DNA of 64,000 bases from Rathayibacter tritici (GCF_002932875.1 NZ_PSWS01000054.1:1-64000), one strand, 5' to 3'; numbered from the stretch's first letter, positions 10,168 to 20,061 are shown. Notes: generated from the letters alone by a model not told the origin. Translations and numbers: made by a program.

Positions 10168-12336
10168 GTGATCCCGGACCCCCTCGACGCCTCCCTCGCG
10201 CCGCTGATCGGGCCGCGCACCGCGAGCGCTGTCGAGAAGGCCTTCGGCTACCGCACGGTCGGTGAGCTGCTGGGCCACTACCCGCGCCGCTATGCACAGC
10301 GGGGGGAGCTGACGGCGCTCTCGCGGCTTCCCGTGGGAGAGAGTGTGACGATCGTCGCGGAGGTGCGCGAGGTGCGCGAGCGCCCGATGCGCAACCGGCG
10401 GGGAACACTGCTCGAGGTCGTGATCTCCGACGGCTCGGGCACGCTGTCGCTGACCTTCTTCGGGCAGCCGTGGCGTGCGGCGAAGCTGCACCGCGGCGTG
10501 CGCGGGATCTTCGCGGGCACGGTCTCGATGTTTCGCGACACGCCCCAACTCACCCACCCCGACTACCGCTTGTTCGACGACGAGGAAGCGGCCGCGGCCG
10601 ACTCGGGTGGCGAGCTGGCGAAGGACTGGGCCGAGCGACCCATCCCGATCTACCCCGCAACCAGCGCGCTCTCGAGCTGGCAGCTCCAGGCCGCGATCGG
10701 CCTGCTGCTGGACGGCCTGCGCGAGGTTCCCGATCCGATGCCGGAGCACGTGCGCGCAGGCCGCTCGCTGCTGGGTCTCGGCGAGGCGCTGGAGCTCATT
10801 CACCGGCCGCAGCGCGAGGGCGAGGAGGCGCAGGCCCGCGAGACGCTGCGCTTCCACGAGGCGTTCCTCCTGCAGCTGGCCCTGCTCGAGCGCCGCGCCG
10901 CAGCGCGCAGCACCCCCGCAACCGCCCGCGTTCCCGCTCCCGGCGGCCTCCTCGAGCGTTTCGACGCCGGCCTGCCGTTCGCCCTCACCGGGGATCAGAC
11001 CGCGGTGGGGCGCGAGATCGCTGCCGATCTCGCGACCGAGAACCCGATGACCCGCCTCGTGCAGGGCGAGGTCGGCTCTGGGAAGACCCTCGTCGCGCTC
11101 CGGGCGATGCTCGCGACCGCCGAGAGCGGCGGGCAGGCCGCGCTGCTCGCTCCGACCGAGGTCCTCGCGGGTCAGCATCTGCGCTCGATCGCGAGCACGC
11201 TCGGCCCCGAGCTCTCGGCCGAGCTGGTACCGACCCTCCTCACCGGCGGGCTGGGCGCGGCCGAGCGCCGTGCTGCGCTGCTGCGGATCGTCTCGGGCTC
11301 GGCGAAGATCGTCGTCGGCACGCACGCGCTCCTCGGCGACGCGGTCACCTTCTACGATCTGGGTCTCGTCGTGATCGACGAGCAGCACCGCTTCGGCGTC
11401 GACCAGCGCGACGCCCTGCGCCGCAAGGGCGCGCGGCCGCCGCACGTGCTCGTGCTGACAGCCACGCCGATCCCGCGCACCGTCGCGATGACCGTCTTCG
11501 GCGACCTCGACACCTCGACCATCCGCGAGCTGCCTGCGGGGCGCCCCGGGATCACCAGCCATGTGGTGCCCCTCGCCGAGCATCGCGCGTGGATCGCGCG
11601 GGCCTGGGAGCGGGCCGAGGAGGAGATCCGCTCGGGTCACCAGGTCTACCTGGTCTGCCCAGCGATCGAGCCGGGCGAGCCCGCCGAGGGCGCTCCGCCG
11701 GCCGAGGCGGACGCCGCCGCGCCGCTCACGACGGTCGCGGCGACGCTCGAGGGCGTCCGCGCGCATCCGCTGCTCGGGAAGCGGCGATCGGCGGCGCTGC
11801 ACGGGCGGATGACGACGGACGAGAAGGATGCCGTGATGCGCTCCTTCGCGGCGGGCGAGATCGACGTGCTGGTCTCGACGACGGTGATCGAGGTCGGCGT
11901 CGACGTGCCGAACGCCTCGATGATGGTCGTGCTCGACGCCGAGCGCTTCGGTGTCTCGCAGTTGCACCAGCTCCGCGGGCGGATCGGGCGCGGCGGAGTC
12001 GCGGGAGTGTGCCTGTTCGTCACGGCGGCGGAGGCGGGGACCATCGCGCGGGAGCGGGTCGAGGCGGTCGCCGCGACGCTCGACGGCTTCGCACTCGCCG
12101 AGGTCGACCTGGAGCTGCGCCGCGAGGGCGACGTGCTGGGCGACTCGCAGTCCGGCGGCCGTTCCTCGCTCCGCCTGCTCCGGGTGGTGCAGGACGCGGA
12201 CGTCATCGTGGAGGCGCGGGCACTCGCCGAGCGCCTGATCGCGGAGGATCCGTCCCTCGCCGCGCACGACCGGCTCCGTGCCGCGCTGGAACGCCGGGTG
12301 CAGGACCGCGACAGGGAGTTCCTCGCCAAGAGCTAG
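10168..12336 (+). CDS. recG: ATP-dependent DNA helicase RecG
   Basis: Branch-migrating helicase that remodels stalled replication forks and Holliday junctions. The 722-residue protein has an N-terminal OB/wedge domain. Its Walker A is GEVGSGKTLVAL, its DExH box VIDEQHRFGV, and motif III LTATPIPRT. The RecG/TRCF C-terminal block follows, with STTVIEVGVDVPNA and QLRGRIGRGG. Length is normal. GTG start seven bases after the TgpA-like gene. The 27-base gap to coaD suggests continued transcription. Confidence 0.95.
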   Translation: MIPDPLDASLAPLIGPRTASAVEKAFGYRTVGELLGHYPRRYAQRGELTALSRLPVGESVTIVAEVREVRERPMRNRRGTLLEVVISDGSGTLSLTFFGQPWRAAKLHRGVRGIFAGTVSMFRDTPQLTHPDYRLFDDEEAAAADSGGELAKDWAERPIPIYPATSALSSWQLQAAIGLLLDGLREVPDPMPEHVRAGRSLLGLGEALELIHRPQREGEEAQARETLRFHEAFLLQLALLERRAAARSTPATARVPAPGGLLERFDAGLPFALTGDQTAVGREIAADLATENPMTRLVQGEVGSGKTLVALRAMLATAESGGQAALLAPTEVLAGQHLRSIASTLGPELSAELVPTLLTGGLGAAERRAALLRIVSGSAKIVVGTHALLGDAVTFYDLGLVVIDEQHRFGVDQRDALRRKGARPPHVLVLTATPIPRTVAMTVFGDLDTSTIRELPAGRPGITSHVVPLAEHRAWIARAWERAEEEIRSGHQVYLVCPAIEPGEPAEGAPPAEADAAAPLTTVAATLEGVRAHPLLGKRRSAALHGRMTTDEKDAVMRSFAAGEIDVLVSTTVIEVGVDVPNASMMVVLDAERFGVSQLHQLRGRIGRGGVAGVCLFVTAAEAGTIARERVEAVAATLDGFALAEVDLELRREGDVLGDSQSGGRSSLRLLRVVQDADVIVEARALAERLIAEDPSLAAHDRLRAALERRVQDRDREFLAKS

Positions 12337-12363
12337 GCGCCGCCTGCCCGCTACTCTGTCGGC

Positions 12364-12846
12364 ATGGCCCGCATCGCCGTCGTCCCCGGCTCCTTCGACC
12401 CCGTAACGCTGGGGCACCTCGATGTCATCGAGCGGGCCGCCCGGCTGGTCGACGAGCTGCACGTGGTGGTCGTGCACAACCCCGGCAAGACGGCCCTGCT
12501 GCCGATCGTGCAGCGCGTCGCGCTGATCGAGCAGTCGATCGCGGAGGCGGGAGTGCAGGGGCGCATCATCGTCGCCTCGTGGAGCATGGGCCTGCTCGTC
12601 GACTACTGCACCGATGTCGGCGCCAGCATCCTGGTGAAGGGCATCCGCTCCCAGGTCGACGTCGCCTACGAGACGCCGATGGCGATCGTGAATCGCAACC
12701 TCGCGCATGTCGAGACGGTGTTCCTCCTGCCGGATCCCGCGCACGCCCATGTGTCCAGCTCGCTGGTGCGGCAGGTCTCCTCCCTCGGCGGTGACGTGGC
12801 CCCCTACGTGCCGCCCGCGGTCGCCGCGTACCTCGCCACCGTCTAG
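12364..12846 (+). CDS. coaD: Phosphopantetheine adenylyltransferase
   Basis: Transfers AMP to 4'-phosphopantetheine to make dephospho-CoA, the fourth step of coenzyme A synthesis. The 160-residue length is typical. The nucleotidyltransferase motif [12 protein letters not shown] (T/HxGH) sits at about residues 9-20, and the SSSLVR block, equivalent to the ISSTxxR loop, lies near residue 128. ATG start at 12364 is clear. Confidence 0.95.
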   Translation: MARIAVVPGSFDPVTLGHLDVIERAARLVDELHVVVVHNPGKTALLPIVQRVALIEQSIAEAGVQGRIIVASWSMGLLVDYCTDVGASILVKGIRSQVDVAYETPMAIVNRNLAHVETVFLLPDPAHAHVSSSLVRQVSSLGGDVAPYVPPAVAAYLATV

Positions 12847-12915
12847 GGTTCTGCCGCGCGCGGCGATCTCGCGGCCGTGGCGCCGCGCGCCCGTGGCAGC
12901 CGGGAGAATGGAGCA

Positions 12916-13707
12916 GTGAGCGAGACGCGCGTGCAGGCCTGGGCCCTCGACGGTATCCCGGAGGTGGCTCCCGGCGACGATCTGCTCGACTTGATCCTCG
13001 CGGCGATCGCGGCCGCCTCCCCCGAGGACCGGGCCGTGGACGGCGACATCCTCGTCGTCACGAGCAAAATCGTGTCGAAGGCGGAGGGGCGCGTCGTCGC
13101 CGCGACCGACCGCGAGGACGCGATCACGGCCGAGACCGTCCGCGTCGTCGCCACCCGCGCGTACGGATCCGGAGTCACCCGCATCGTCGAGAACCGGCTC
13201 GGGATCGTGCAGGCGGCGGCGGGAGTCGATGCCAGCAACGTCGCGGAGGGGACGGTCCTCCTGCTCCCCGTCGATCCTGATGCCTCGGCCCGGGCGCTCT
13301 GCGCGGGCCTACGAGAGCGGCTCGGTGTGCGGGTCGGCGTGCTGATCAGCGACACCCTGGGCCGCGCCTGGCGCGTCGGCCAGACCGACGCCGCGATCGG
13401 AGCCGCGGGCGTTCTCGTCGTCGACGACCTGCGCGGCGGTGTGGACGCCCTCGGCCGCGCCCTCGGCGTGACCATGCCCGCCGTGGCTGACGAGATCGCG
13501 GCGCTCGGAGATCTCGTGAAGGGCAAGTCGAGCGGTCGCCCGGTGGCCGTGGTGCGCGGGCTCGGCCGTCTCGTGACGGATGTCGAGAGCCCCGGCGCCC
13601 GCACGCTCACCCGCACCGGCCCCGATGACATGTTCCGCCTCGGCGCCGACGAGGCCTTCGCCGAGGGCTTCGCCGCCGCAGTCGCCGCGCATGAGGAGCG
13701 CGGGTGA
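12916..13707 (+). CDS. cofE: Coenzyme F420-0:L-glutamate ligase
   Basis: Adds L-glutamates to F420-0 using GTP. The 263-residue protein has the CofE fold landmarks: [15 protein letters not shown], an [22 protein letters not shown]-type substrate region, the [18 protein letters not shown] block and the [16 protein letters not shown]-terminal block. Mycobacterial FbiB is a fusion with a C-terminal nitroreductase-like domain; this protein is only the ligase half. GTG start at 12916. It shares a GTGA overlap with cofC, so the two F420 genes are translationally coupled. CofD and the deazaflavin synthase are not in the window. Confidence 0.9.
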   Translation: MSETRVQAWALDGIPEVAPGDDLLDLILAAIAAASPEDRAVDGDILVVTSKIVSKAEGRVVAATDREDAITAETVRVVATRAYGSGVTRIVENRLGIVQAAAGVDASNVAEGTVLLLPVDPDASARALCAGLRERLGVRVGVLISDTLGRAWRVGQTDAAIGAAGVLVVDDLRGGVDALGRALGVTMPAVADEIAALGDLVKGKSSGRPVAVVRGLGRLVTDVESPGARTLTRTGPDDMFRLGADEAFAEGFAAAVAAHEERG

Positions 13708-14315
13708 CCGGCTGGAGTGCTGTCGTCGTGTTCAAGGGCCGCGGCGGCTCGAAGACGCGCCTTGATGTGCCGGGGCGCGCGGCACTGGCCGAGGCGTTCC
13801 TCCTGGATACCCTCGCCGCCGTGGCCGCCGCGGAGCCGGTGGCGGCCCTGCTCCTGGTCACCTCGGACCCTGGCGCCGCCGAGCGTGCGCGCAACGAGCA
13901 TCCGCAGCTGGTGGTGGTGCCCGACCCGGGAACCCTCGACGCCGCCGTCTCGACCGGCGCCGGAACAGCCCTGCGCCGGCGGCCGGACGCCCCGGTGATC
14001 GTGCTGACCGGCGACCTGCCCGCGCTGGTGCCGTCGGACCTCGCCCGAGCCCTCGCTCTGCCCGCCCTCCCCGCCGTCGTCCCCGATCGCGAGGGGAGCG
14101 GCACCACGGCGCTCCTGCTCGCGGCCGGGGCCCTCGTCGCTCCCGCTTTCGGCCCGGGCTCGCTCGCCCGCCACCGCGACGCGGGCTGCACGGTCCTCGC
14201 GCTGCCCGTCACCTCGACGCTGCGTCTCGACGTCGACACACTCGCCGACCTGGGTGACGCGGAGGAGACGGGCGTCGGGCCGCACACGGCGCGCGCGCTC
14301 GCGGCAGTGGCCTGA
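13704..14315 (+). CDS. cofC: 2-phospho-L-lactate (or phosphoenolpyruvate) guanylyltransferase
   Basis: Activates 2-phospholactate or phosphoenolpyruvate with GTP to start assembly of the F420 side chain. The 203-residue nucleotidyltransferase begins with a [13 protein letters not shown] block, equivalent to the lysine-rich GTP-binding loop. It has [11 protein letters not shown] (the GDLP metal-binding motif) and the [10 protein letters not shown] and FGPGSLARH segments of CofC. It overlaps cofE by four bases. The first loop is slightly unusual ([10 protein letters not shown] instead of KPLxxAKSRL). Confidence 0.88.
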   Translation: MTGWSAVVVFKGRGGSKTRLDVPGRAALAEAFLLDTLAAVAAAEPVAALLLVTSDPGAAERARNEHPQLVVVPDPGTLDAAVSTGAGTALRRRPDAPVIVLTGDLPALVPSDLARALALPALPAVVPDREGSGTTALLLAAGALVAPAFGPGSLARHRDAGCTVLALPVTSTLRLDVDTLADLGDAEETGVGPHTARALAAVA

Positions 14316-14325
14316 GGCGCGTCCG

Positions 14326-15159
14326 TCAGTCGGCCAGCAGCCCCGCCTCGAACACGGACGTCAGAGCGCTGTCGAGCGCGAGCGATGTGCCGTCGACCGA
14401 GCGGATCGGGATCGCCCGGCGCGTGCTCGACACCAGCCAGGCGGCGTCCGCCTCCGTGAGCGCCGACGCCGGCACCTCGCGCCGGGCCGACCGCAACCCC
14501 CGCCGCTCGCCGAGAGCGAGGATCCGCTCCACCGTCGTCCCCGCCAGGACGCCGCCCGACGACGGGGTCGACAGCTCTCCGCCACCGAGGAGCACAAGGC
14601 TCGACGTCGCACCCTCCAGCAGCAGGCCGTCGCTCGTGCGCCAGAGCACGTCGTCCGCGCCCCGCGAGGCCGCCTCTCGCAGCGCGGCCCGGGTGATCGC
14701 GCCGGACGTCGTCTTCACGCCACCCAGGAGCCACGGCGCGAGCGGTCCACTCGCGTAGCCACGGTCGAGCACGACGACCGCGGCGCCTCGCTCCCGGAGC
14801 GCACTCGAATCGGGAGTCGGTGCTGCGCGCACCGTGCACCGCGCATCGTCGCCCGAGCTGTAGGCGGCGATCATCCGGATCGTCAGGTCGTCGACCGGAT
14901 CGTGCTCGGTGACCGCGAGAGCGATCGCTCGGGACCACAGCCCCGCCTCCGGAATCCTCAGCCCGATCGCGCGGGCGGAGTCGGCCAGTCGCTCCAGGTG
15001 CTCGGTCAGGGCGCGCGGGCGTCCGTCGAGGACCGCGAGGGTCTCGAACACGCCGTCACCGCGGAGATAGCCGGCCTCATCGACCAGCACGAGTGGTGCT
15101 GCCGGATCACGAAGGACGGGGACGTCGGTCTCGATCTCGACCAGGACAGGGATGCTCAT
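14326..15159 (-). CDS. Class IV aminotransferase (aminodeoxychorismate lyase-like)
   Basis: PLP-dependent fold-type IV enzyme of 277 residues. GDGVFETLAVLDGRPRALTEHL is the conserved N-terminal block. The PLP lysine lies in LLGGVKTTSG, and the segment DGLLLEGATSSLVLLGGG is the family's substrate-loop region, with GTTVERIL and a late SSTRRAIPI block. It could be 4-amino-4-deoxychorismate lyase (PabC) or a branched-chain/D-amino-acid aminotransferase. A second class IV homologue sits beside pabB at 52.9 kb, so which one is the true PabC is unclear. ATG at 15159 is preferred over the TTG one codon upstream. It converges on cofC. Confidence 0.82.
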   Translation of the reverse strand: MSIPVLVEIETDVPVLRDPAAPLVLVDEAGYLRGDGVFETLAVLDGRPRALTEHLERLADSARAIGLRIPEAGLWSRAIALAVTEHDPVDDLTIRMIAAYSSGDDARCTVRAAPTPDSSALRERGAAVVVLDRGYASGPLAPWLLGGVKTTSGAITRAALREAASRGADDVLWRTSDGLLLEGATSSLVLLGGGELSTPSSGGVLAGTTVERILALGERRGLRSARREVPASALTEADAAWLVSSTRRAIPIRSVDGTSLALDSALTSVFEAGLLAD

Positions 15160-15262
15160 CAACCCATCCTGCCCCCGGTGGGCCGTCAGCGGGAGGAGCG
15201 TCGAGCCGTCGCGTCGGAGAGAGTGCCCGCGGTGTGCACGCCGAGGAACTCCTGGTCGACGC

Positions 15263-17725
15263 TCACTCCTCGACCTCCGTCGTCGTTCTCGCCGAGGGCG
15301 TGGCGCCCGCAGGCGCGGTGGGCGTCGCGGGGGGAGTCTGGGTGGCCGGGTCCGCGTCGCCGCTCGTCGCCGGCGCCTCGGTGGCGGGCGCCGGCACCTG
15401 AGAGCCGTTACTGATCAGCAGGGCGATGTCGGAGTAACGTGCGACGGCCGTCCCCGCGGCCGGGTCGGTGCCGGCCACCACCCCGGCGGGAAGCGACGAA
15501 TCGATGCGCGCGCCCTGCTTGACATCGAAGCCGAGATCCTCCAGTGCCTCCGTGGCATCGGCGACTGAGCGGCCGGAGACGGTCGGCACCGCGATCTGGC
15601 GGCCGTTCAGCAGGGCGCTGCTGGGGTCCTGGAACTCGTCCCCGCCGTACTTCTGATCGGCCCGGGTCATCACCGAGTTCCAGATGTAGTGGCGGATGTT
15701 CGAGGCGTAGGGCCGCGTGCCGAGGTCCGAGTTCGGGAAGCGGACCTCGCGCATCGAGGTGTGGCCGTCGATGTTGCCCACCCAGACCACGGTCGCGACG
15801 CGGGAGCTCGCGCCGTCCATCCAGGTCGACTCCGCGTTGTCGGTGGTGCCGGTCTTGCCGATGTGCTCGATGCCGTCGTCCGGGTTGGACTGGGCGGCGG
15901 TGCCGCTGGTGACGACCCGCTGCAGCGCGTAGTTCGCGACGGCGGTCAGCTCGGGGCTGAGCGCCTGATTGCAGGTCGAGGTCGGCGGCTGCACAGACGC
16001 GCCGGACGCGTCGGTGATCGAGTCGATGGCGATCGCGGAGCAGGCGGTGCCGTTGTTGGCCAGGCCGGCGAAGGCAGTGACCATCGACAGCGGGGAGATG
16101 TTGGAGTCGGAGCCCAGCACGGAGGAGGGGTTGTAGCCGAGCGCGCCCCCGTCGGCGGCCTTGACGCCGAAGGCGGCCGCGCGGTCGCGGATCGCGCAGA
16201 GGTCGAGCTGCTGCGCCATCGACACGTAGACGGTGTTGATCGACTGCATCGTTCCGGTCAGCACGCTGTAGCTGCCATTCTCGCTGTCGTCATTCTTGAC
16301 CTGGTAGGAGGTGCCTAATTCACCACCCGGTGCGCAGCTGGCAGGGAAGCCCGAGAAGGTGCGCTCCCGGCCGTTCACCGTCTCGTTCAGAGTCCGACCA
16401 CTGGCGATCCACTGCGCCAGCGTGAACACCTTGTATGTCGATCCGACCTGGAATCCCGCCGAGCCGCCGTAGGCGGTGTCGGTGTTGAAGTTCACCGCGG
16501 AGAAGTTCTGCCCGTTGTCCGACCCGGCCGCGTCGTAGTCCTTGTTCTGCACCATTGCCAGGATGCGACCGGTGCCGACCTCCATCGAGACCGTCGAGCT
16601 GCCGATGTTGGTGTCGAGCGTCGGGACCTTGGGGACCGCATTGTTCGTCGCGTTGGCTGCCGTGTCCTGCAGGTCGCGGTCGAGAGTCGTGTAGATCTTG
16701 TAGCCGCCGCGCTGGAAGTTCGCGAGGCGGGTGTCCGTGTCCTCGCCGAATGCCGGGTCGTTCTGGACGACGCGGGTGATGTAGTCGCAGAAGAAAGCAG
16801 CGTTGCCGGCCGTCTGGCAACCGGTGGGCGTCTGCGTGATCGCGGGGACGATCTCCTCGGCGACAGCCGCGTCGTGATCGGCCTGCGAGATCTTCCCCTC
16901 CTTCATCATTTGATCGAGGACGTAGTCGCGGCGGACCTTGTTGTCCGGGATGTTCTCTGGCCGGTCGATCCGCAGTCCGTTGGGATTGTTGACCGTGGCG
17001 ATCAGGCTCGCCGCCTGGGCGAGGCTGAGGTCGGCCGCGCTGGTCGAGAAGTAGTACTCGGCCGCGGCCTGAATGCCGTAGACCTGGCCGCCGAATCCAG
17101 CGATATTGAGGTAGCCGAGCAGGATGTCGTCTTTGCTGTACTTCTTCTCCAGGTCGACGGCGAGCTTCATCTCTTTGAGTTTGCGGCTCGGAGTGGTCGC
17201 GGTCGCCTCGTCGTAAGCCGCCTCGGAGGCCGCCTCATCGGTTGAACTGAGCGCCTCGGCCTTTTGCACGAGGACGTTCTTGACGTACTGCTGCGTGATC
17301 GAGGATCCGCCCTGCAGGTCGTCGCCGACGAGGGTGCTGACCACGGCGCGGATCGTGCCCTGCAGGTCGACGCCGCCGTGGCGGTAGAAGCGCGGGTCCT
17401 CGGTCGAGATCGCGGCGTCTTTGACGGACTGGCTGACCTGGTCGAAGGCCACCGCCTCGCGGTTCTGCGCGTAGAAGGAGGCGAGTAGCTCGTCCGAGCC
17501 GTCGGTGCGCTTCGCGTAGATCTCGGTTTTCTGGGCGAGCTGGCCGAGTTCGAGGTACTCGGGCACCGTCTCGAACAAGCCGATCGGGTTGTTCTCAGCG
17601 AGCCCGGTGACAGCGAGGGCGGGGGTCACTCCGACCGTGATGAGCAGACCCCCGGCGAGGCTGGCTCCCACGATCCCGAGGACGCGGGCGAGCACGCCGC
17701 CGCGGGCGGTTTCTTGCGCAGACAT
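15263..17725 (-). CDS. Bifunctional penicillin-binding protein (transglycosylase/transpeptidase) with PASTA domain
   Basis: Class A PBP of 820 residues that polymerises and cross-links peptidoglycan outside the membrane. An N-terminal anchor (about residues 12-35) is followed by a GT51 domain with EDPRFYRHGGVD and QGGSSITQQYVKN. The transpeptidase domain carries the serine in GSTYKVF (SxxK), SIN (SxN) and GKTGTTD (KTG). A PASTA domain (VPTVSGRSVADATEAL onward) precedes a Pro/Ala/Thr-rich tail. I chose the ATG at 17725; the open frame continues to 18664 but lies antisense to the MFS gene. It is divergent from that MFS gene, with 127 bases between them for promoters. Confidence 0.93.
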   Translation of the reverse strand: MSAQETARGGVLARVLGIVGASLAGGLLITVGVTPALAVTGLAENNPIGLFETVPEYLELGQLAQKTEIYAKRTDGSDELLASFYAQNREAVAFDQVSQSVKDAAISTEDPRFYRHGGVDLQGTIRAVVSTLVGDDLQGGSSITQQYVKNVLVQKAEALSSTDEAASEAAYDEATATTPSRKLKEMKLAVDLEKKYSKDDILLGYLNIAGFGGQVYGIQAAAEYYFSTSAADLSLAQAASLIATVNNPNGLRIDRPENIPDNKVRRDYVLDQMMKEGKISQADHDAAVAEEIVPAITQTPTGCQTAGNAAFFCDYITRVVQNDPAFGEDTDTRLANFQRGGYKIYTTLDRDLQDTAANATNNAVPKVPTLDTNIGSSTVSMEVGTGRILAMVQNKDYDAAGSDNGQNFSAVNFNTDTAYGGSAGFQVGSTYKVFTLAQWIASGRTLNETVNGRERTFSGFPASCAPGGELGTSYQVKNDDSENGSYSVLTGTMQSINTVYVSMAQQLDLCAIRDRAAAFGVKAADGGALGYNPSSVLGSDSNISPLSMVTAFAGLANNGTACSAIAIDSITDASGASVQPPTSTCNQALSPELTAVANYALQRVVTSGTAAQSNPDDGIEHIGKTGTTDNAESTWMDGASSRVATVVWVGNIDGHTSMREVRFPNSDLGTRPYASNIRHYIWNSVMTRADQKYGGDEFQDPSSALLNGRQIAVPTVSGRSVADATEALEDLGFDVKQGARIDSSLPAGVVAGTDPAAGTAVARYSDIALLISNGSQVPAPATEAPATSGDADPATQTPPATPTAPAGATPSARTTTEVEE

Positions 17726-17852
17726 GGGTACGAGAGTAGGCGACGCGGCTGTATCCGTCGTGCGGCTGGGTCCTCGCGCGCCCGAATAAGGGGGGAGCGC
17801 GACCGGCTGACGGTGGTCGCCGGTACGGTGAACGGGTGAGCAGAGCCCGAGT

Positions 17853-19226
17853 ATGACCGCCTCCGCCGACCCGGCCGAGAGGAGCCGCCGCGCGGTACTC
17901 GTGGTGGCCGTCCTCGCATCGTTCGTCGCCTTCCTCGACGGCACCGTCGTCAACGTCGCGCTGCCGGCGATCACCCGCGAACTCGGCGGCGGGCTCGCGG
18001 TGCAGCAGTGGGTGGTTGACGGGTACCTGATCACGCTCGGTGCTCTGATCCTGGTGGCCGGCTCACTCGCCGACCGCATCGGTCGGGCCCGCAGCATGAG
18101 CATCGGCCTGATCGGCTTCGGCATCACCTCGCTGCTGTGCGCGCTCGCGCCCACCGCCGAAGTCCTGATCGTGGCGCGGATGCTGCAAGGCGCGGCCGGG
18201 GCCGTCCTCGTGCCCAGCTCGCTCGCCCTCATCATCGCGACCGTGCGCGGTGCGGCGCAGGCCCGCACCATTGGCGCCTGGACCGCGTGGACCGGGACGG
18301 CAACGATCTCCGGTCCTGTTCTCGGTGGTGTACTCGTCGATGCGGGCTCATGGCGCGCCGTCTTCGCGCTCAACCTGCTGCCGATCGCGGTGACGCTCGT
18401 GCTGCTGCGGCGGCTCGGCGCCGTCGAGTCCGGGAGCCGGGTGCCGATCGACGGCGTCGGCGCGGTCCTCGGCGTGCTCGGCCTCGGCGGCCCGGTGTTC
18501 GCGCTGATCGAGCAGCAGCGGCTCGGGATCCAGGATCCGCTCGTGCTCACCGCTCTGATCGGCGGAGTCGCCGCACTGGTCGCGTTCGTGGCGTGGGAGC
18601 GGCGCGCCGCGCATCCGATGCTGCCGCTCTCGCTCTTCTCGTCGCGGAACTTCACCGTTGGCAACGTCTCGACGGCGTTCGTCTACGGAGCACTCTCGTT
18701 CGGCTTCTTCGCGCTGGGGCTCTTCCTTCAGCAGACCCTGGGCTTCACGGCCACGCTCGCCGGTCTGGCGACGCTTCCGCCGACGATCCTGCTGCTCCTG
18801 CTCTCGCAAACGTCCGGGTCCCTGTCGGCGCGGTTCGGTCCGCGGCTGTTCATGGGTGTCGGTCCGCTGATCGCCGCCGCCGGGTTCCTCCTGCTCTCGG
18901 TCGTCGAGGAGGGAGCCGCTTACGCCACGCAGCTGCTCCCCGGCATCCTGCTGTTCGGGTTCGGCCTGGCGGTGACGGTCGCTCCGCTGACCTCGACGAT
19001 CCTCGGCGCGGTCGATGACGGGCACAGCGGAGTCGGCTCCGCCGTCAACAACGCGGTCTCCCGCATCGCGGGTCTGGTCGCCATCGCCGCCACCTCGCTG
19101 GTCGTCGGTGACTCCCTCGACGTCGCGGGCTTCTCGCGCGCCGCCGTCGCGACGGCCGCGCTCCTCATCGTCGGCGGTGTGGTCTCCCTGGCCGGCATCC
19201 GTAATCCCGCCCCCAGCCCCCGCTGA
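17853..19226 (+). CDS. MFS drug exporter (DHA2/EmrB-QacA-like)
   Basis: Proton-driven multidrug efflux protein of 457 residues with about 14 predicted transmembrane helices. The first helix region has FLDGTVVNVALPAI, characteristic of the DHA2 group. GSLADRIGRARS is the cytoplasmic loop motif A, and ARMLQGAAGAVLVPSSLALI is the motif-C-like region. ATG at 17853 follows GTG codons in the same short leader, so a slightly longer form is possible. No adjacent regulator is evident. Substrate cannot be inferred. Confidence 0.9.
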   Translation: MTASADPAERSRRAVLVVAVLASFVAFLDGTVVNVALPAITRELGGGLAVQQWVVDGYLITLGALILVAGSLADRIGRARSMSIGLIGFGITSLLCALAPTAEVLIVARMLQGAAGAVLVPSSLALIIATVRGAAQARTIGAWTAWTGTATISGPVLGGVLVDAGSWRAVFALNLLPIAVTLVLLRRLGAVESGSRVPIDGVGAVLGVLGLGGPVFALIEQQRLGIQDPLVLTALIGGVAALVAFVAWERRAAHPMLPLSLFSSRNFTVGNVSTAFVYGALSFGFFALGLFLQQTLGFTATLAGLATLPPTILLLLLSQTSGSLSARFGPRLFMGVGPLIAAAGFLLLSVVEEGAAYATQLLPGILLFGFGLAVTVAPLTSTILGAVDDGHSGVGSAVNNAVSRIAGLVAIAATSLVVGDSLDVAGFSRAAVATAALLIVGGVVSLAGIRNPAPSPR

Positions 19227-19279
19227 CCGCAGCCCTCTCCCGGTAACCCGCCGCTCACACCAGAACGAATGCCCCGCGA

Positions 19280-19320
19280 ACCCGGTGGTCGAGTAGCGAC
19301 GCAGCGGCGTGACGAGACTC
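19280..19320. repeat. Likely dispersed intergenic repeat element
   Basis: The gap between the MFS and YceI genes contains ggtggtcgagtagcgacgca and continues with gcggcgtgacgagactc. From memory, Microbacteriaceae genomes carry many scattered elements of the form GGTxGTCGAGTAGC...GCGGCGTATCGAGACC, and this resembles one. I see only this copy in the window. Confidence 0.35.
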
Positions 19321-19506
19321 AGCTCCGCATCCCACCCCCCCCGTCCGGGTTGGTGCACCACTCGTCCGCGCGCCATCCGCCGGGGCGTCGAGGTCTGGAG
19401 GGTGAAATAGTTGTCGCTACATGGAATACTGGTCGACGTCGATGCGCTTGCATACATCGGACGGGGACGCTCTCCCCGCGACGACCGTCACTCTCGAGGA
19501 GAAACC

Positions 19507-20061
19507 ATGACCGACGCCATCACCATCCCCGGCTACAAGGCCGGCACCTGGGTCATCGACCCCACCCACAGCGAGGTCGCGTTCAGCGTCCGCCACCTGA
19601 TGATCAGCAAGGTCAAGGGCAAGTTCGAGCGCTTCACGGCCACGTTCACCACCGGCGAGAACCCGCTCGACTCCAAGGTCGAGGCCACCGCCGAGGTCGC
19701 CTCCGTCAACACCAACGAGCCCAACCGCGACGGTCACCTCCGCACCGGCGACTTCTTCGAGGCCGAGCAGTACCCCGAGATCCACTTCGTCTCGACCGCC
19801 GTCCGCCCCCACGGCGACGACTTCCTCGTCGACGGCGAGCTCACGATCAAGGGCACCACCAAGCCCGTCACCTTCGAGGTGGAGTTCGGTGGCTTCGGCA
19901 CCGACCCCTACGGCAACTACAAGGCTGGGCTGACCGCGAAGGCCACCATCGACCGCACCGACTTCGGTCTCACCTACAACGCGGCCCTCGAGACCGGTGG
20001 CGTGCTCATCGGCGAGAAGGTCACGATCACCCTCGACCTCCAGGCCGCCCACCAGGCGTAG
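19507..20061 (+). CDS. YceI-family protein
   Basis: Lipocalin-like beta-barrel of 184 residues predicted to bind a polyisoprenoid or other amphiphile. Family landmarks are TWVIDPTHSEVAFSVRHL, KVKGKFERF, NEPNRDGHLRTGDFFEAEQYPEI and LTIKGTTKPVTFEVEF. There is no signal peptide, so it should be cytoplasmic, as are many actinobacterial members. The ATG at 19507 has a good ribosome-binding site (gagga, ending six bases upstream). Codon usage is strongly biased to GC-ending codons, suggesting good expression. Confidence 0.92.
   Translation: MTDAITIPGYKAGTWVIDPTHSEVAFSVRHLMISKVKGKFERFTATFTTGENPLDSKVEATAEVASVNTNEPNRDGHLRTGDFFEAEQYPEIHFVSTAVRPHGDDFLVDGELTIKGTTKPVTFEVEFGGFGTDPYGNYKAGLTAKATIDRTDFGLTYNAALETGGVLIGEKVTITLDLQAAHQA

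Noticed and set aside
9175-12750. Minus-strand open frame of nearly 1,200 codons across recG
   Set aside because: It is Arg/His/Asp-rich shadow sequence opposite recG and the transglutaminase gene, without any domain-like pattern.
17726-18664. Upstream extension of the penicillin-binding protein frame by over 300 codons
   Set aside because: It lies wholly antisense to the MFS transporter gene, has no similarity and is only an open frame caused by high GC; the PBP anchor begins normally at 17725.
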